DNA from: Candidatus Halobonum tyrrellensis G22
Lineage (GTDB): Archaea > Halobacteriota > Halobacteria > Halobacteriales > Haloferacaceae
Assembly: GCF_000495475.1 (NCBI RefSeq)
Contig: NZ_ASGZ01000018.1
Span: forward strand, 1 to 48,555
Length of the DNA stretch: 48,555 nt
Direction of reading: 5' to 3'
Shown here: piece by piece, positions 8,092 through 17,050 of the stretch
Numbering within the stretch: the stretch's first letter is position 1
Layout: each line of letters opens with the position of its first letter
The notes under the pieces: model-generated
The model's input: only the letters and a program-made list of their open reading frames with translations
What the model was told of the DNA's origin: nothing
The model's database searches: none
Position numbers and translations under genes: made by a program

Positions 8092-9492
8092 ATGCAACGC
8101 GTCGATGTCGCCATCGTCGGCGGCGGTCCGGCGGGGTCGTCGGCCGCACACGCGGCCGCGAGCCGCGGCGCCGACGCCCTCGTCGTGGAGAAGGGGGTGC
8201 CGCGCGCCGACCGCGACGGTCTCGGTCCCGACTCGACCGACGCCGCGGGGATCCTCGACTACTGGGTGGACATCATGGGGATCCACCCCGACGAGTTCCC
8301 CGACGGCGTCGTCCAGGGAACGCTCGACCGCGCGGAGTTCGCCGGGCCGACCGAGCGGTGTACGATGCGGTCGACGGGTATCGACTCCTCGTACGACCAC
8401 TTCGGGTACACGATGCACCGCGCGCGCTTCGACGACTTCCTCCGCGAGCGTGCGGAGTCGGCGGGCGCCGGCTACCGCGTCGGTACGGGGGTGCGGGGCG
8501 TCGACCTGAACTTCCTCGACCCCGGCCGCGTCGGCGGCGGCGACCCCCGGGTGACGCTCCGGCTCGCGGACGGCGAGGACGTCGGCGCCGAGTTCCTCGT
8601 GCTCGCGGACGGTCCCCAGCGGACCGTCACCAACCGTGTGCTCGACCGCCTCCTGCCCGCGGGCGCGAAGGCGAGCGAGCGACTCGCCTCCACCCGCGCG
8701 AACCACATCGCCTACCAGGAGTACCGCCGCTTCCCGCCCGAGGTGTACGAGGAGGTGTCGGGCGGCATCACGTTCTGGTGGGGGCTGATGCCCGGCCACA
8801 CCGCCTACCCGTGGGTGTTCCCCAACGCCGACCGAATCTGCCGCGTCGGGCTGACGATGCCCATCGGCATGGACCTCGACGAGGTGGACGACCGGGACGC
8901 GTACGCGCTGCTCCGCCCGGAGGACGAACGGATCCCGCAGGGCCGCGAGTACGTCCGCCGCCTGCTCGAACGCGAGTACGGCGACGAGTACGACGTCGAC
9001 TCCGACTTCCCGCTGGTCGAGGAGGCTGGCAAGTCGAAGGGGACGGAGACGTACCCCATCTCCTCGACCCGGCCGGTCGAGTCGCCCGCGTCGGCGGGCA
9101 TCGCGGTCACGGGCGGGGCGATGGGCGCCACCTCCTCCTTCCACGAGGGGGGCGACCACGTCGCGGTCCGGACCGGCGCCATCGCGGGCGAACTCGCCGC
9201 GCGGGGCGACATGAGCGACTACAACCGGCGCTGGCGGGACGCCATCGGGACCGAGGTGACCCGCAACGTCGCGATGGCGGAGATGTGCCGCGGCTACGGT
9301 CCCGACGACTGGGACCGCATCTTCCGGGCGGCGCGGGAGATGCTGACCGACGAGGGAGGGGTCGACATGTTCGACCGGACGTTCGCGGCGGGCTACGAGG
9401 CGTCGAAGCTCCTCACCGCCTACCGCTGGCACCGCTTGCGGCTCCGCGGCGCGCGGTACGTCCAACTGCGCGAAAGCGAGTACGTCTACTGA
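8092..9492 (+). CDS. FAD-dependent oxidoreductase, geranylgeranyl reductase-like
   Basis: A 466-residue flavoprotein. The N-terminus MQRVDVAIVGGGPAGSSAA is a Rossmann GxGxxG dinucleotide site for FAD (residues about 9-14), followed by the ribose-binding Glu of VVEKG. Later signatures are FVLADG-like (EFLVLADGPQ) and a GD-type FAD motif region around ITGGAMG-like AVTGGAMGATSSFHEGGDH. The GGTSSFHEGG region and the aromatic YPWVFPNADRICRVG strand resemble archaeal digeranylgeranylglycerophospholipid reductases and FixC-type ETF dehydrogenases. Archaea use such reductases to saturate membrane isoprenoid chains, but haloarchaea have several paralogues and the substrate cannot be assigned here. The start is set by the TATA box 22-31 bp upstream. 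Confidence 0.85.
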   Translation: MQRVDVAIVGGGPAGSSAAHAAASRGADALVVEKGVPRADRDGLGPDSTDAAGILDYWVDIMGIHPDEFPDGVVQGTLDRAEFAGPTERCTMRSTGIDSSYDHFGYTMHRARFDDFLRERAESAGAGYRVGTGVRGVDLNFLDPGRVGGGDPRVTLRLADGEDVGAEFLVLADGPQRTVTNRVLDRLLPAGAKASERLASTRANHIAYQEYRRFPPEVYEEVSGGITFWWGLMPGHTAYPWVFPNADRICRVGLTMPIGMDLDEVDDRDAYALLRPEDERIPQGREYVRRLLEREYGDEYDVDSDFPLVEEAGKSKGTETYPISSTRPVESPASAGIAVTGGAMGATSSFHEGGDHVAVRTGAIAGELAARGDMSDYNRRWRDAIGTEVTRNVAMAEMCRGYGPDDWDRIFRAAREMLTDEGGVDMFDRTFAAGYEASKLLTAYRWHRLRLRGARYVQLRESEYVY

Positions 9493-9509
9493 ACTGCGTG
9501 GTCGGCGGC

Positions 9510-10466
9510 TCAGACCACCCGGTTGCGTAGCTCCCCCGTCTCGCCGGTCCCGGCGATTCGCTCGACGTTCTCGGCCACGATGTCGACCAAGCGCCCGAAG
9601 TACGCCGGCGTGTGGCCGGCGTTGTGCGGGGTGATCCGCACGTCCTCGAACCCCCACAGCGGGTGCTCCTCGGGGAGCGGTTCGGGGTCGGTCACGTCGA
9701 GGAACGCCGCCCCGAGGTCGTTCACGTTGAACGCCGACACCAGCGCGTCGGTGTCGACGACCGCGCCGCGCGCGATGTTGACGAGCGTCGCCTCGGGCGG
9801 GAGCGTCCGGAGCGCGTCGGCGTCTATCAGCCCCTCGGTCTCGTCGGTCAGCGGACACGCGAGGACGAGGTGGTCGGTGCGCGCCAGCGCGTCGTGGAGG
9901 CCGTCGAACCCGACCACCTCCTCGGCGGGACCGCCCTTCTCGGGGGAGTGGCGGACCGCGAGTCGCTCGACGCCGAACGGCTCCAACCGCTGTAGGATCG
10001 CCTCGCCGATGGAGCCGACGCCGACGACGGTGACGGTCGACCCCTTCAGTTCGCGCGTCTGGTAGGCGCGCCACTCCCGGCGGTCCTGCTGGCGGGTCGC
10101 CCGCCGGAAGTCGCGCGCGAGCGACACCAGCGCGCCGACGACGTACTCGGCGATGTTGGGCGCGTGGACGCCCGAGGCGTTCGTCACCGCGACGCCCGCC
10201 TCGCGGAACGCGTCGAGGTCGAGGTGGCCCGTGCCGGCGTACACGCCCGCGAACAGTTTCAGGTCGGGCGCCTCCACCTCGCCGAGGAGCCGGCCCATCG
10301 AGTGGCCCTCCCCGGTCACCACGTCGGCGCCGGTGACCGCCTCGCGCTCCTCGTCGGGCGTGCGCGCGACGACGATATCGTGGTCGGGGAGCCTGTCGCG
10401 CAGCGCCGCGGCGTACTCGTCGACCGAGTGACCGTGGATCTTCTGTCGGGTGAGGACGATCCGCAT
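9510..10466 (-). CDS. D-2-hydroxyacid dehydrogenase, NAD(P)-dependent
   Basis: A 318-residue member of the D-isomer-specific 2-hydroxyacid dehydrogenases, which interconvert 2-oxoacids and D-2-hydroxyacids. The dinucleotide fold has G149-V-G151-S-I-G154. The catalytic triad is intact: Arg233 in NIARG, Glu262 in TDPEPLP, His281 in TPHNAGH. The substrate-loop segment ASGVHAPNIAEYV (98-110) is typical. Similar halophilic enzymes have been characterised in Haloferax mediterranei, but the substrate here is not determinable. The coenzyme-specificity position after the glycine motif reads RHSP, which would favour NADP(H) by analogy. The stop is 17 bp from the convergent flavoprotein. A CACTTAGCC on the plus strand at 10489-10497 is a plausible minus-strand TATA. 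Confidence 0.9.
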   Translation of the reverse strand: MRIVLTRQKIHGHSVDEYAAALRDRLPDHDIVVARTPDEEREAVTGADVVTGEGHSMGRLLGEVEAPDLKLFAGVYAGTGHLDLDAFREAGVAVTNASGVHAPNIAEYVVGALVSLARDFRRATRQQDRREWRAYQTRELKGSTVTVVGVGSIGEAILQRLEPFGVERLAVRHSPEKGGPAEEVVGFDGLHDALARTDHLVLACPLTDETEGLIDADALRTLPPEATLVNIARGAVVDTDALVSAFNVNDLGAAFLDVTDPEPLPEEHPLWGFEDVRITPHNAGHTPAYFGRLVDIVAENVERIAGTGETGELRNRVV

Positions 10467-10590
10467 GTGCGCCGCGTCGGCGGGGGGTCACTTAGCCTTG
10501 GTCGCGCCGGCGAAGCGGACGCGACCGGGGGCCGGGGAGGGGCGGTCGCCGCGGCCGTCTCGACGGCAGGTGAACAGCGCGAGGCGGGGA

Positions 10591-11310
10591 CTACTCGTCG
10601 GGCGCGACGACCCGGTTCGAGAGCGTGCCGACGCCGTCGTAGGTGATGTCGACCGTTTCGCCGGGTTCGACCGTACCGGGGTTCGCGGGGCTGCCGAACG
10701 CCACCGCGTCGCCGGGGCGGAAGGTGACCCGCTCGGAGAGGAACGACACCACCTCCGAGGGGTCGAACAGCATCAGCCCCGTGTTCGACTCCTGTCTGCG
10801 CTCGCCGGCCACCTCGGTGTGCATGTCGACGTCCGTGGGGTCGACGTCGGTCTCGATCCACGGTCCGAGCGGGCCGGAGCCGTCGAACGCCTTCCGGGCC
10901 GTCCGACCGGGCTGGTCGAGGGCGTCGAGGTCGTTCATCACGGTGTACCCGCGGACCACGCCGGGGACGTCCTCGGAGGCGACCCCGCGGCACCGCTCGC
11001 CGATCACCGCGACCAACTCGCCCGCGTACGTGAGTTCGTCCGTCCAGTCGGGGTACGAGACGCTGTCGCGGTGGCCCACCACCGACGCCGGCGGCTTGAT
11101 GAAGAAGTCCGGCTCGTCGGGTCGCTCGTACTCCATCTGTTCGATCGTCGCCGCGAAGTTCCGGCCGATACAGTAGACGGCCGACGGCTCACACGGCGCG
11201 AGCAGGTCCGACTCGTCGACGTCGTACTCGGCGTCGTCCGTCACGAGCGTGCCGTCGCGGAACTCCCCCTCACGATGCCCGTCGGGCGTTCGGGCGCGTG
11301 CCAGTCGCAT
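10591..11310 (-). CDS. Fumarylacetoacetate hydrolase (FAH) family protein
   Basis: A 239-residue FAH-fold protein. Visible family landmarks are YCIGRNFAATIEQ, DFFIKPPASVVGH, the metal-site region TYAGELVAVIG (acidic ligands Glu/Asp), YTVMNDLDALD, KAFDGSGPLGPWI and FRPGDAVAFGSPANPG near the end. The family includes acylpyruvases, oxaloacetate tautomerases and decarboxylases, and isomerases of aromatic catabolism, all using a divalent metal to act on C-C bonds next to keto groups. Substrate prediction needs structure-level comparison. It is on the same strand as the neighbouring hydroxyacid dehydrogenase and aldo/keto reductase, but gaps of 124 and 203 bp argue for separate promoters (CGCCTTTACC, minus strand, 11331-11340). 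Confidence 0.88.
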   Translation of the reverse strand: MRLARARTPDGHREGEFRDGTLVTDDAEYDVDESDLLAPCEPSAVYCIGRNFAATIEQMEYERPDEPDFFIKPPASVVGHRDSVSYPDWTDELTYAGELVAVIGERCRGVASEDVPGVVRGYTVMNDLDALDQPGRTARKAFDGSGPLGPWIETDVDPTDVDMHTEVAGERRQESNTGLMLFDPSEVVSFLSERVTFRPGDAVAFGSPANPGTVEPGETVDITYDGVGTLSNRVVAPDE

Positions 11311-11513
11311 ACGCAGGCCGCGGCGGCCGAGCGGTAAAGGCGTGCCGGGTCGCCGTCGTACGCGCCCCTACCGACCGATCTCGTCGGCCGACGAACACGT
11401 CTGTTCGGCGGCCCGGTGGGCCGGTCCCGGCGACGGGCCGCCCCGTCCGGCGGTCCCCGTCGGCCGTCGACGGTCCGCCCCGCCAGCCGGTCCCGCGTCG
11501 GCCCTCGACCGGT

Positions 11514-12398
11514 TCAGAACGGCCCCTGACCGCGTGCGATCCCCGCCGCGGTGCGGAGCTTCGACGGCTGGTGGACCGCGAGCATCTCCGCGTCGGTGAG
11601 TTCGAAGTCGAACACGTCGAGGTTGGCGGCGAGGTGGTCGCGGCTCGTCGCCTTCGGGATGGCACAGACGCCCGGCTGTTGGACGAGCCACCGGATCGCC
11701 ACCTGCGCGGGCGACTTGCCGTACCGGCGGCCGATCCGCTCCAGCCGGTCGTCGTCGAGGACGCCGCCCTGCCCGAGCGGGCTGTAGGCGGTCAGGAGTA
11801 CGTCCTCGCGGACGCAGTAGTCGAGCAGTTCCGACTGGTCCCAGTAGGGGTGGTACTGGACCTGGTCGGCGAACAGCGGCGCGTCGAGCCGCCGTCGGGC
11901 GGCCCGTAGTCGGTCGAGACCGAAGTTGCTCACGCCGACGTGGTCGACCTTCCCCTCCTCGCGGAGTTCGGCCATCGCGTCGAGCGTCTCGCCGGTCGAC
12001 ACCGACGCCGAGTCGGGTTTGAACCGGCCGGGGAGGTCCAGCCAGTCGGGGAGCGCCCCCGCCGTCATCCCCTCGTTCGGCCAGTGGACGTACAGCAGGT
12101 CCACCCGGTCCAGCCCGAGTCGGTCCAGACTCGCCTCGACGCCCGCGCGCACGTCGGCGGCCGCGCGGTGGTCGCCGTCGAGTTTGGTCGCCACGAACAG
12201 GTCGTCGCGGTCGACGTCCGACGCCTCGATGGCCGCCCCCACGTCCGACTCGTTGTCGTACGCCTGTGCGGTGTCGACGTGGCGGTAGCCGAGTTCGAGC
12301 GCGTCCCTCACGGCCTCGCGGCACTCGCGGCCCTGTAGCCGCCACGTCCCCATCCCGATGGCGGGCACGTCGACACCCTGTACGGTTACGTGTTCCAC
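11514..12398 (-). CDS. Aldo/keto reductase
   Basis: A 294-residue (beta/alpha)8 aldo/keto reductase. The catalytic tetrad is intact: Asp42 and Tyr47 in HVDTAQAYDNE, Lys72 in VATKLDG, His105 in LYVHWPNEG. The later segments VGVSNFG, DQVQYHPYWDQ, YSPLGQGG and VCAIPKATSRDHL are the usual NADPH-binding and barrel landmarks; the Lys-Ala-Thr-Ser-Arg run contacts the NADPH phosphate in relatives. It reduces aldehydes or ketones to alcohols; the physiological substrate is unknown. A TATA-like GGCTATTCC lies about 26 bp before the ATG on the minus strand (12420-12430). Confidence 0.92.
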   Translation of the reverse strand: MEHVTVQGVDVPAIGMGTWRLQGRECREAVRDALELGYRHVDTAQAYDNESDVGAAIEASDVDRDDLFVATKLDGDHRAAADVRAGVEASLDRLGLDRVDLLYVHWPNEGMTAGALPDWLDLPGRFKPDSASVSTGETLDAMAELREEGKVDHVGVSNFGLDRLRAARRRLDAPLFADQVQYHPYWDQSELLDYCVREDVLLTAYSPLGQGGVLDDDRLERIGRRYGKSPAQVAIRWLVQQPGVCAIPKATSRDHLAANLDVFDFELTDAEMLAVHQPSKLRTAAGIARGQGPF

Positions 12399-12557
12399 AG
12401 CGATCCCACGGACGTGAGCCGGAATAGCCTACCGGCCTCGGACCCCCGGAGTTCCGGCGTTTCGAGCGCGTTCGCGCCACCGTCGCGGTCCGCGCGCCGT
12501 CGCTCGCCGTTCGTCCGTGTTCGCCAGTCATCGCTCGCCCGTCTACCGCCGTACCCC

Positions 12558-12932
12558 CTATCGCTCGTCCGGCGCTCGCTCGCCCGCCTTCCGGTCGCGT
12601 TCGACGAGGTACGCCGCGAGGCCGAACACGTTCAACACGGGCATCGCCGCGGCGGGGACCCACAGCATCCCCCGCTCGCGCATCTCCGGCCGGCGGCGTA
12701 CGTCGAGGAACACCCAGACCGGGATCAGGAGTTCGGCCGCCACGAACGCCACCGCCGCCAGCCGGACCGGCCCCGACGCCGACGCCAGCAGACCCCCGTC
12801 GCCGAACACCCCGACCACCACGTACGCCGCCAGCGCGACGAGTCCCGCCACGTCCGCGGCGGCCAGCCACCCGTGTACGCCGTCGCTCCCCGCCCCGTTC
12901 GACCCGGGCGGCGCGACGGACTCGTCGTTCAT
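12558..12932 (-). CDS. Membrane protein with three predicted helices, unknown
   Basis: A 124-residue protein. After a polar start (MNDESVAPPGSNGAG) it has hydrophobic segments around residues 28-46, 53-76 and 91-110, the last being WVPAAAMPVLNVFGLAAYLV, then a charged tail. The start at 12932 is chosen because a strong TATA-like element, AAAGGTATAGG on the minus strand (12954-12966), lies about 26 bp upstream; an in-frame ATG at 12992 would lie upstream of that promoter. It may belong to the small haloarchaeal phospholipase-D-nuclease-like or sporulation-membrane families, but I cannot assign it. Confidence 0.7.
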   Translation of the reverse strand: MNDESVAPPGSNGAGSDGVHGWLAAADVAGLVALAAYVVVGVFGDGGLLASASGPVRLAAVAFVAAELLIPVWVFLDVRRRPEMRERGMLWVPAAAMPVLNVFGLAAYLVERDRKAGERAPDER

Positions 12933-12953
12933 CGCGTCGGCTACGGCGACCGG

Positions 12954-12966
12954 AAACCTATACCTT
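12954..12966 (-). promoter_or_regulatory. TATA-like promoter of membrane gene 12558-12932
   Basis: Reading the minus strand, AAGGTATAGGTTT is the only AT-rich stretch in the intergenic region and lies 22-34 bp upstream of the ATG at 12932. It decides the start codon for this gene. Confidence 0.5.
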
Positions 12967-13013
12967 TCGCGGACTGTCACCGAAGGCGACACGTCGGCGC
13001 TCCCCGTCCGGCC

Positions 13014-14054
13014 TCAGAGCCAGCCGGTGTCCGCGAGGAGTTCGCCGTTGAGAACCGACGCGCCGGCGGCGCCGCGGATCGTGTTGTGCGCGAGACAGTT
13101 GTACTTCACGCCCCGCGGGGTGGGCTGGACGCCGCCCGCGACCACCTGCATCCCGTCGCCGCGCATCCGGTCCATCCGGGGCTGGGGTCGCTCGGGGTGG
13201 TCGGCTCCGAACACGTGGATCAGCGACTCGGGCGACGAGTGCAGATCCGCGCCGGGGTACGACGCCATCGCCTCGCGCACCTCGTCGACCGAGGGGTCGT
13301 CGGCCAGTTCCGCGAACACGTTCTCCAGGTGGCCGTCGATGGTGGGGATCCGGTTGCAGGAGGCCGCCACCTCGGCGTCGTGGTGGGTGAGTTCCGCGCC
13401 GTCGAACTCGCCGAGGAGTTTGCGGCTCTCCGTCTCCATCTTCGCCTCCTCGCCGCCGATGTGGGGGACGGCGTTGTCGATGATCTCCATCGACGTGACC
13501 CCCGAGTAGCCCGCGCCCGACACCGCCTGGAGGGTGGAGACGTGGACGCGCTCGAGTCCGAACTCGGTGAGCGCCGCCAGCGTCGGCACCATCGTGATCG
13601 TCGAGCAGTTGGGGTTCTTGATCAGCGCGCCGTCCCAGCCGCGTTCGTCCCGCTGGACCTCGATCAGGTCGAGGTGGCCCGGGTTGATCTCCGGGATCGT
13701 CAGCGGCACGTCGTCGGCTAGCCGGTCGTTCGAGGAGTTCGACGAGACGACGTAGCCCGCCTCACACAGGTCGGGTTCCACCTCGGCGGCGACGCCCGAC
13801 GGGAGCGACGAGAACAGCAGGTCGAGGTCGTCCGGGAGCGCCTCGGCGCTCGTCTCGCGGACCGTCAGTTCGCCCACCTCGTCGGGGATCGGGGTGTCGA
13901 GCCGCCACTTGGCCGCCTCCGCGTAGCTGTCGCCCGCGCTCGCGTCGCTCGCCGTCACGCACGCCAACTCGAACGTCGGGTGGCCGTCGAGTAGCTGTAC
14001 GAACCGCTGGCCCACCGCGCCCGTCGCGCCGAGGACGCCGACTCGGTGACTCAT
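13014..14054 (-). CDS. asd: Aspartate-semialdehyde dehydrogenase
   Basis: A 346-residue enzyme that reduces aspartyl phosphate to aspartate semialdehyde, the branch point to lysine, threonine and methionine. The NADP motif GVLGATGAVGQRFVQ is at residues 6-20. The catalytic cysteine is Cys150 in KNPNCSTI, and the acid/base His is His242 in PTIDGHLENV. QAVSGAGYSGV (177-187) is also diagnostic. The motif set is of the archaeal/fungal subclass. The start at 14054 (MSHRVGVLG) is preferred over a longer form six codons upstream. It lies downstream of a trans-sulfuration enzyme on the same strand with a 139-bp gap, an arrangement that fits methionine/threonine metabolism. Confidence 0.95.
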   Translation of the reverse strand: MSHRVGVLGATGAVGQRFVQLLDGHPTFELACVTASDASAGDSYAEAAKWRLDTPIPDEVGELTVRETSAEALPDDLDLLFSSLPSGVAAEVEPDLCEAGYVVSSNSSNDRLADDVPLTIPEINPGHLDLIEVQRDERGWDGALIKNPNCSTITMVPTLAALTEFGLERVHVSTLQAVSGAGYSGVTSMEIIDNAVPHIGGEEAKMETESRKLLGEFDGAELTHHDAEVAASCNRIPTIDGHLENVFAELADDPSVDEVREAMASYPGADLHSSPESLIHVFGADHPERPQPRMDRMRGDGMQVVAGGVQPTPRGVKYNCLAHNTIRGAAGASVLNGELLADTGWL

Positions 14055-14193
14055 TGCGTGTGCCTCCGTCACACGCCCATAAGACGGTTCGGATCCGCGT
14101 GCGGGCGGCGAGGTTTGCCGCGGCCTGCGCCCCGCGGTGATCGCACGCCGGCGCCGGGGTCCCCCTCGGCGGTCGGCGCCCGGTGCCGTCCGA

Positions 14194-15408
14194 CTACAGC
14201 GCGTCGTCGAACGCGGCGTCCAGGTCCGCCTTCATGTCGTCGACGTGTTCGACCCCGACGGAGACGCGGACCAGGCCGTCCGACAGCCCCGCGGCCACGC
14301 GCTCCTCGCGGGGGATGGCGGCGTGGGTCATCGCCGCGGGCTGTTCGATCAGGCTCTCGACGCCGCCGAGGCTCTCGGCGAGCGTGAACACCTCGGTGTT
14401 CGAGACCACGTCGCTCGCCTGCGAGAGCGTGCCGTCCACCTCGAACGAGAGCATCCCGCCGAAGCCGTCCATCTGGTCGGCGGCGAGGTCGTGTTGGGGG
14501 TGCGACTCCAGCCCCGGGTAGTACACCCGGTCGACCGCGTCGTGTCCCTCCAGCCAGCGGGCGAGTTCGGACGCGTTCTCGCAGTGGCGGTCCATCCGGA
14601 CGGGGAGGGTCTTCGTCCCGCGGAGCACGAGGAAGCAGTCGAACGGCGACGGCGTCGCGCCCACCGAGTTCTGGTAGAACCCCAACCGCTCGTCGAGCTC
14701 CGCGTCGTCGGTGACGAGCGCACCGCCGACCACGTCCGAGTGGCCGCCGAGGTACTTGGTGAGCGAGTGGGAGACGATGTCCGCGCCGCGTTCGAGCGGG
14801 CGCTGGAGGTACGGCGTGGCGAACGTGTTGTCGACCGCACAGAGCGCGCCGTGCTCGTGGGCGATGTCCGCGAGCGCGCCGATGTCGTTTACACGCATCA
14901 GCGGGTTGGTCGGCGTCTCGACCCACACCAGCGCGGTGTCGTCGCGCACGGCGTCGCGGACCGCGCCGTGGTCGGTGGTGTCGACGAAGTCGAACGAGAG
15001 GTCGTACTCCTCGTACACCTGCGTGAAGATGCGGTGGGTGCCGCCGTACACGTCGTCGCCGGTGACGACGTGGTCGCCCGCCTCCAGCAGGTTGAGAACG
15101 GTGTTGATCGACCCCATCCCCGACGAGAACGCGCGCCCGAACGCCCCGCCTTCGAGCGCCGCGAGGTTCGCCTCCAGGTCCGTCCGCGTGGGGTTGCCCG
15201 TCCGGCTGTACTCGTAGCCGCGGTGGTCGCCGGGACCGTCCTGTTCGTACGTCGAGTTGGCGTAGATGGGCGTCATCAGCGCGCCCGTCGCCCCGTCCGG
15301 CTCCTGCCCGGCGTGTATCGCCGCCGTCTCGATGTGGACGCCGTTCGTCCCGTCGTCGCGCGCGTTCTCCGCGTCGCTCCCGTCGGTCTCGTCGCTCCTG
15401 TCGTTCAT
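14194..15408 (-). CDS. Cystathionine gamma-synthase/lyase family PLP enzyme
   Basis: A 404-residue member of the Cys/Met-metabolism PLP family. The Schiff-base lysine is Lys218 in SHSLTKYLGGHSDVVGG. The PLP phosphate-binding SSGMGSI is at 95-101, YEYSRTGNPTR at 65-75, AVDNTFATPYLQRPL at 191-205, and the conserved Arg of RVSVGVEHVDD near the end binds substrate carboxylate. Family members are cystathionine gamma-synthase, cystathionine gamma-lyase, methionine gamma-lyase or O-acetylhomoserine sulfhydrylase; sequence inspection alone does not separate them, though the length and the SLGGVESLIE motif favour the gamma-synthase/lyase group. The acidic N-terminal 25 residues are a halophilic extension. 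The frame is open for about 1.9 kb further upstream, but that is antisense shadow; MNDRS at 15408 is the start. Confidence 0.93.
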   Translation of the reverse strand: MNDRSDETDGSDAENARDDGTNGVHIETAAIHAGQEPDGATGALMTPIYANSTYEQDGPGDHRGYEYSRTGNPTRTDLEANLAALEGGAFGRAFSSGMGSINTVLNLLEAGDHVVTGDDVYGGTHRIFTQVYEEYDLSFDFVDTTDHGAVRDAVRDDTALVWVETPTNPLMRVNDIGALADIAHEHGALCAVDNTFATPYLQRPLERGADIVSHSLTKYLGGHSDVVGGALVTDDAELDERLGFYQNSVGATPSPFDCFLVLRGTKTLPVRMDRHCENASELARWLEGHDAVDRVYYPGLESHPQHDLAADQMDGFGGMLSFEVDGTLSQASDVVSNTEVFTLAESLGGVESLIEQPAAMTHAAIPREERVAAGLSDGLVRVSVGVEHVDDMKADLDAAFDDAL

Positions 15409-15503
15409 GCCCGACGGTGCGGCGCGGGCACGCCTGACTCTTGTCATCCCGGCGACCGGGGCGCCCGACCCCGACGGCCGTTCGGTGACGCCCGCGGTCG
15501 GCC

Positions 15504-16895
15504 CTACTCGACGGCGTCGACGCCCGTGAACTCGAACCGGGCGCCGCCCGACCCGCTCTCGGTCAGCGTACACGTCCACCCGTACACCCGGGCGAACTCG
15601 TCGACGTACGCCAGTCCGAGCCCGCTCCCCCGCCGCCCGGGGTCGGTGGTGTACCCCGTCTCGAACACCGCCTCGCGGTCGGCGGCCGGGATGCCCGCCC
15701 CGTCGTCGGCGACGACGAACCCGTCGGGCAGGTCGCCGACCGTGACGGTGACGTCGCTCCCGCCGTGCGTGACGGCGTTCTCGAACAGGTTCGCGAACAG
15801 GTGCCGGAGGTACGTCCCGTCGGCGCGCACCGTGCGGTCGGCGTCCACCGCGAGCGACGCCTCCGGCGCGTCGACGCCGTCCCACGCCTCGCGCGCGACC
15901 GCCGCGAGCGGAACGTCCGTCCGCTCGCCCATCACGTCGTCCCCCCGCACCAGCGCCAGCAACACGTCCACCATGTCGTCTATCCGGTCGAAGGCGCTCC
16001 GCACGGAGTCGACCACCTCCGGGGCCGCCTCCCGCGGGATCTGCTCGCTGTACCCCTGACCGATCTGCACCGGGTTGCGGAGTTCGTGTGCGAGCGTGTT
16101 CGCGAACCTGTCGACCCGCCGGCTCTGGGCTTCCAGCTCCGCGGTCCGGTCTTCGAGTCGCACGCGGGTCCGCGTCCCCTCTAGGAGGGCCCGCTTCATA
16201 CGGTCCACCTCGTAGCGCGCCGCGTCGGGACCGAAGAACTCCTCGGGGGGCGTGTAGTAGACGTTGTGCGCGACGACGTCCTCGGAGATGATGTGCGGGT
16301 GGGTGTACAACACGTCCCGGACGAGCGCCGGGGAGAACCGTTCGACGTTGTACTCGCACAGCGCGACGGCGTCCCGTTCGGCGAGGAAGTCGTTGAGCTT
16401 CGCCTCGTACTCGATCACCTCCTCCACCTCGGGGTCGTCGCCGAGCACCCACGTCATCTCGCCGACGATACGCAGCCCCTCGAACGACGAGAGCGCGTCG
16501 TCGGCCGCCTCGGCGAGAAACGAGATCATCGCGTCGGGGTCGAACGCTCCGTCCCGCAGGTAGGTGTCGTGGGTCCCGTGGACGACGAGCGCGCCCGACT
16601 CGACGGCGCCGTCCACGTCGACCCCGCCCGCCCGTAGCGCGTCGCGGACCGCCCCCTCGCTGCTCTCGTCGACGACGTACAGCACCCGTTCGCCGCGTTC
16701 GAGTCCCTGTTCGACGAACGGGACCGCGGCGGCGAACTGCTCGTCGCACCCCTCGTACAGCAGCGCGAAGTGGTCGTTGCCGTGCTCGTGGTCGTCGAGC
16801 GGTTCGACCGGTCCCTCGAACGCCGAACTCTCGCGGAGACCGCCGAGCGCGGATGCGAAGCCACTCCCCCCTGCTGGCCCCCTCCCTGTACCCAT
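15504..16895 (-). CDS. MEDS-domain sensor histidine kinase
   Basis: 463 residues with two parts. Residues about 40-220 match the MEDS/DcmR-type sensory domain (HFALLYEGCDEQF, FVEQGLERGERVLYVVDES, IVGEMTWVLG, ALCEYNVERFSP), a RecA-like, cofactor-binding-type sensor seen in methanogens, methylotrophs and haloarchaea. The kinase follows: phosphoacceptor His270 in FANTLAHELRNP, N box LFANLFENAVTHGG, G1 DDGAGIP, F-type YTTDP, G2 GRRGSGLGLAYV. A coiled linker (about 230-262) joins them. It has no membrane segment, so it probably senses a cytoplasmic signal. No response regulator is adjacent, which is common in haloarchaea. It is divergent from the aMBF1-like gene with 155 bp between starts. A TATA-like TTTTTG (minus strand, about 16920-16928) fits leaderless transcription. 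Confidence 0.93.
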   Translation of the reverse strand: MGTGRGPAGGSGFASALGGLRESSAFEGPVEPLDDHEHGNDHFALLYEGCDEQFAAAVPFVEQGLERGERVLYVVDESSEGAVRDALRAGGVDVDGAVESGALVVHGTHDTYLRDGAFDPDAMISFLAEAADDALSSFEGLRIVGEMTWVLGDDPEVEEVIEYEAKLNDFLAERDAVALCEYNVERFSPALVRDVLYTHPHIISEDVVAHNVYYTPPEEFFGPDAARYEVDRMKRALLEGTRTRVRLEDRTAELEAQSRRVDRFANTLAHELRNPVQIGQGYSEQIPREAAPEVVDSVRSAFDRIDDMVDVLLALVRGDDVMGERTDVPLAAVAREAWDGVDAPEASLAVDADRTVRADGTYLRHLFANLFENAVTHGGSDVTVTVGDLPDGFVVADDGAGIPAADREAVFETGYTTDPGRRGSGLGLAYVDEFARVYGWTCTLTESGSGGARFEFTGVDAVE

Positions 16896-17050
16896 AGGTC
16901 GACACGTTGCCCTCGACGCACAAAAACCCCGCTCCGACGCTCGGCGCCGTTCGGTCGCGCCGCGGTCTCGACCGAACTCGGTCGCGGGCTCCGACCGACG
17001 GGGCGCGACGGAGCGCGGGTTTGAAATCGTCAGGGTGGGTACAGGGGGGT

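Noticed and set aside
8086-10491. 801-codon minus-strand open frame spanning two genes
   Set aside because: Antisense to the flavoprotein and out of frame with the D-2-hydroxyacid dehydrogenase; no conserved motifs.
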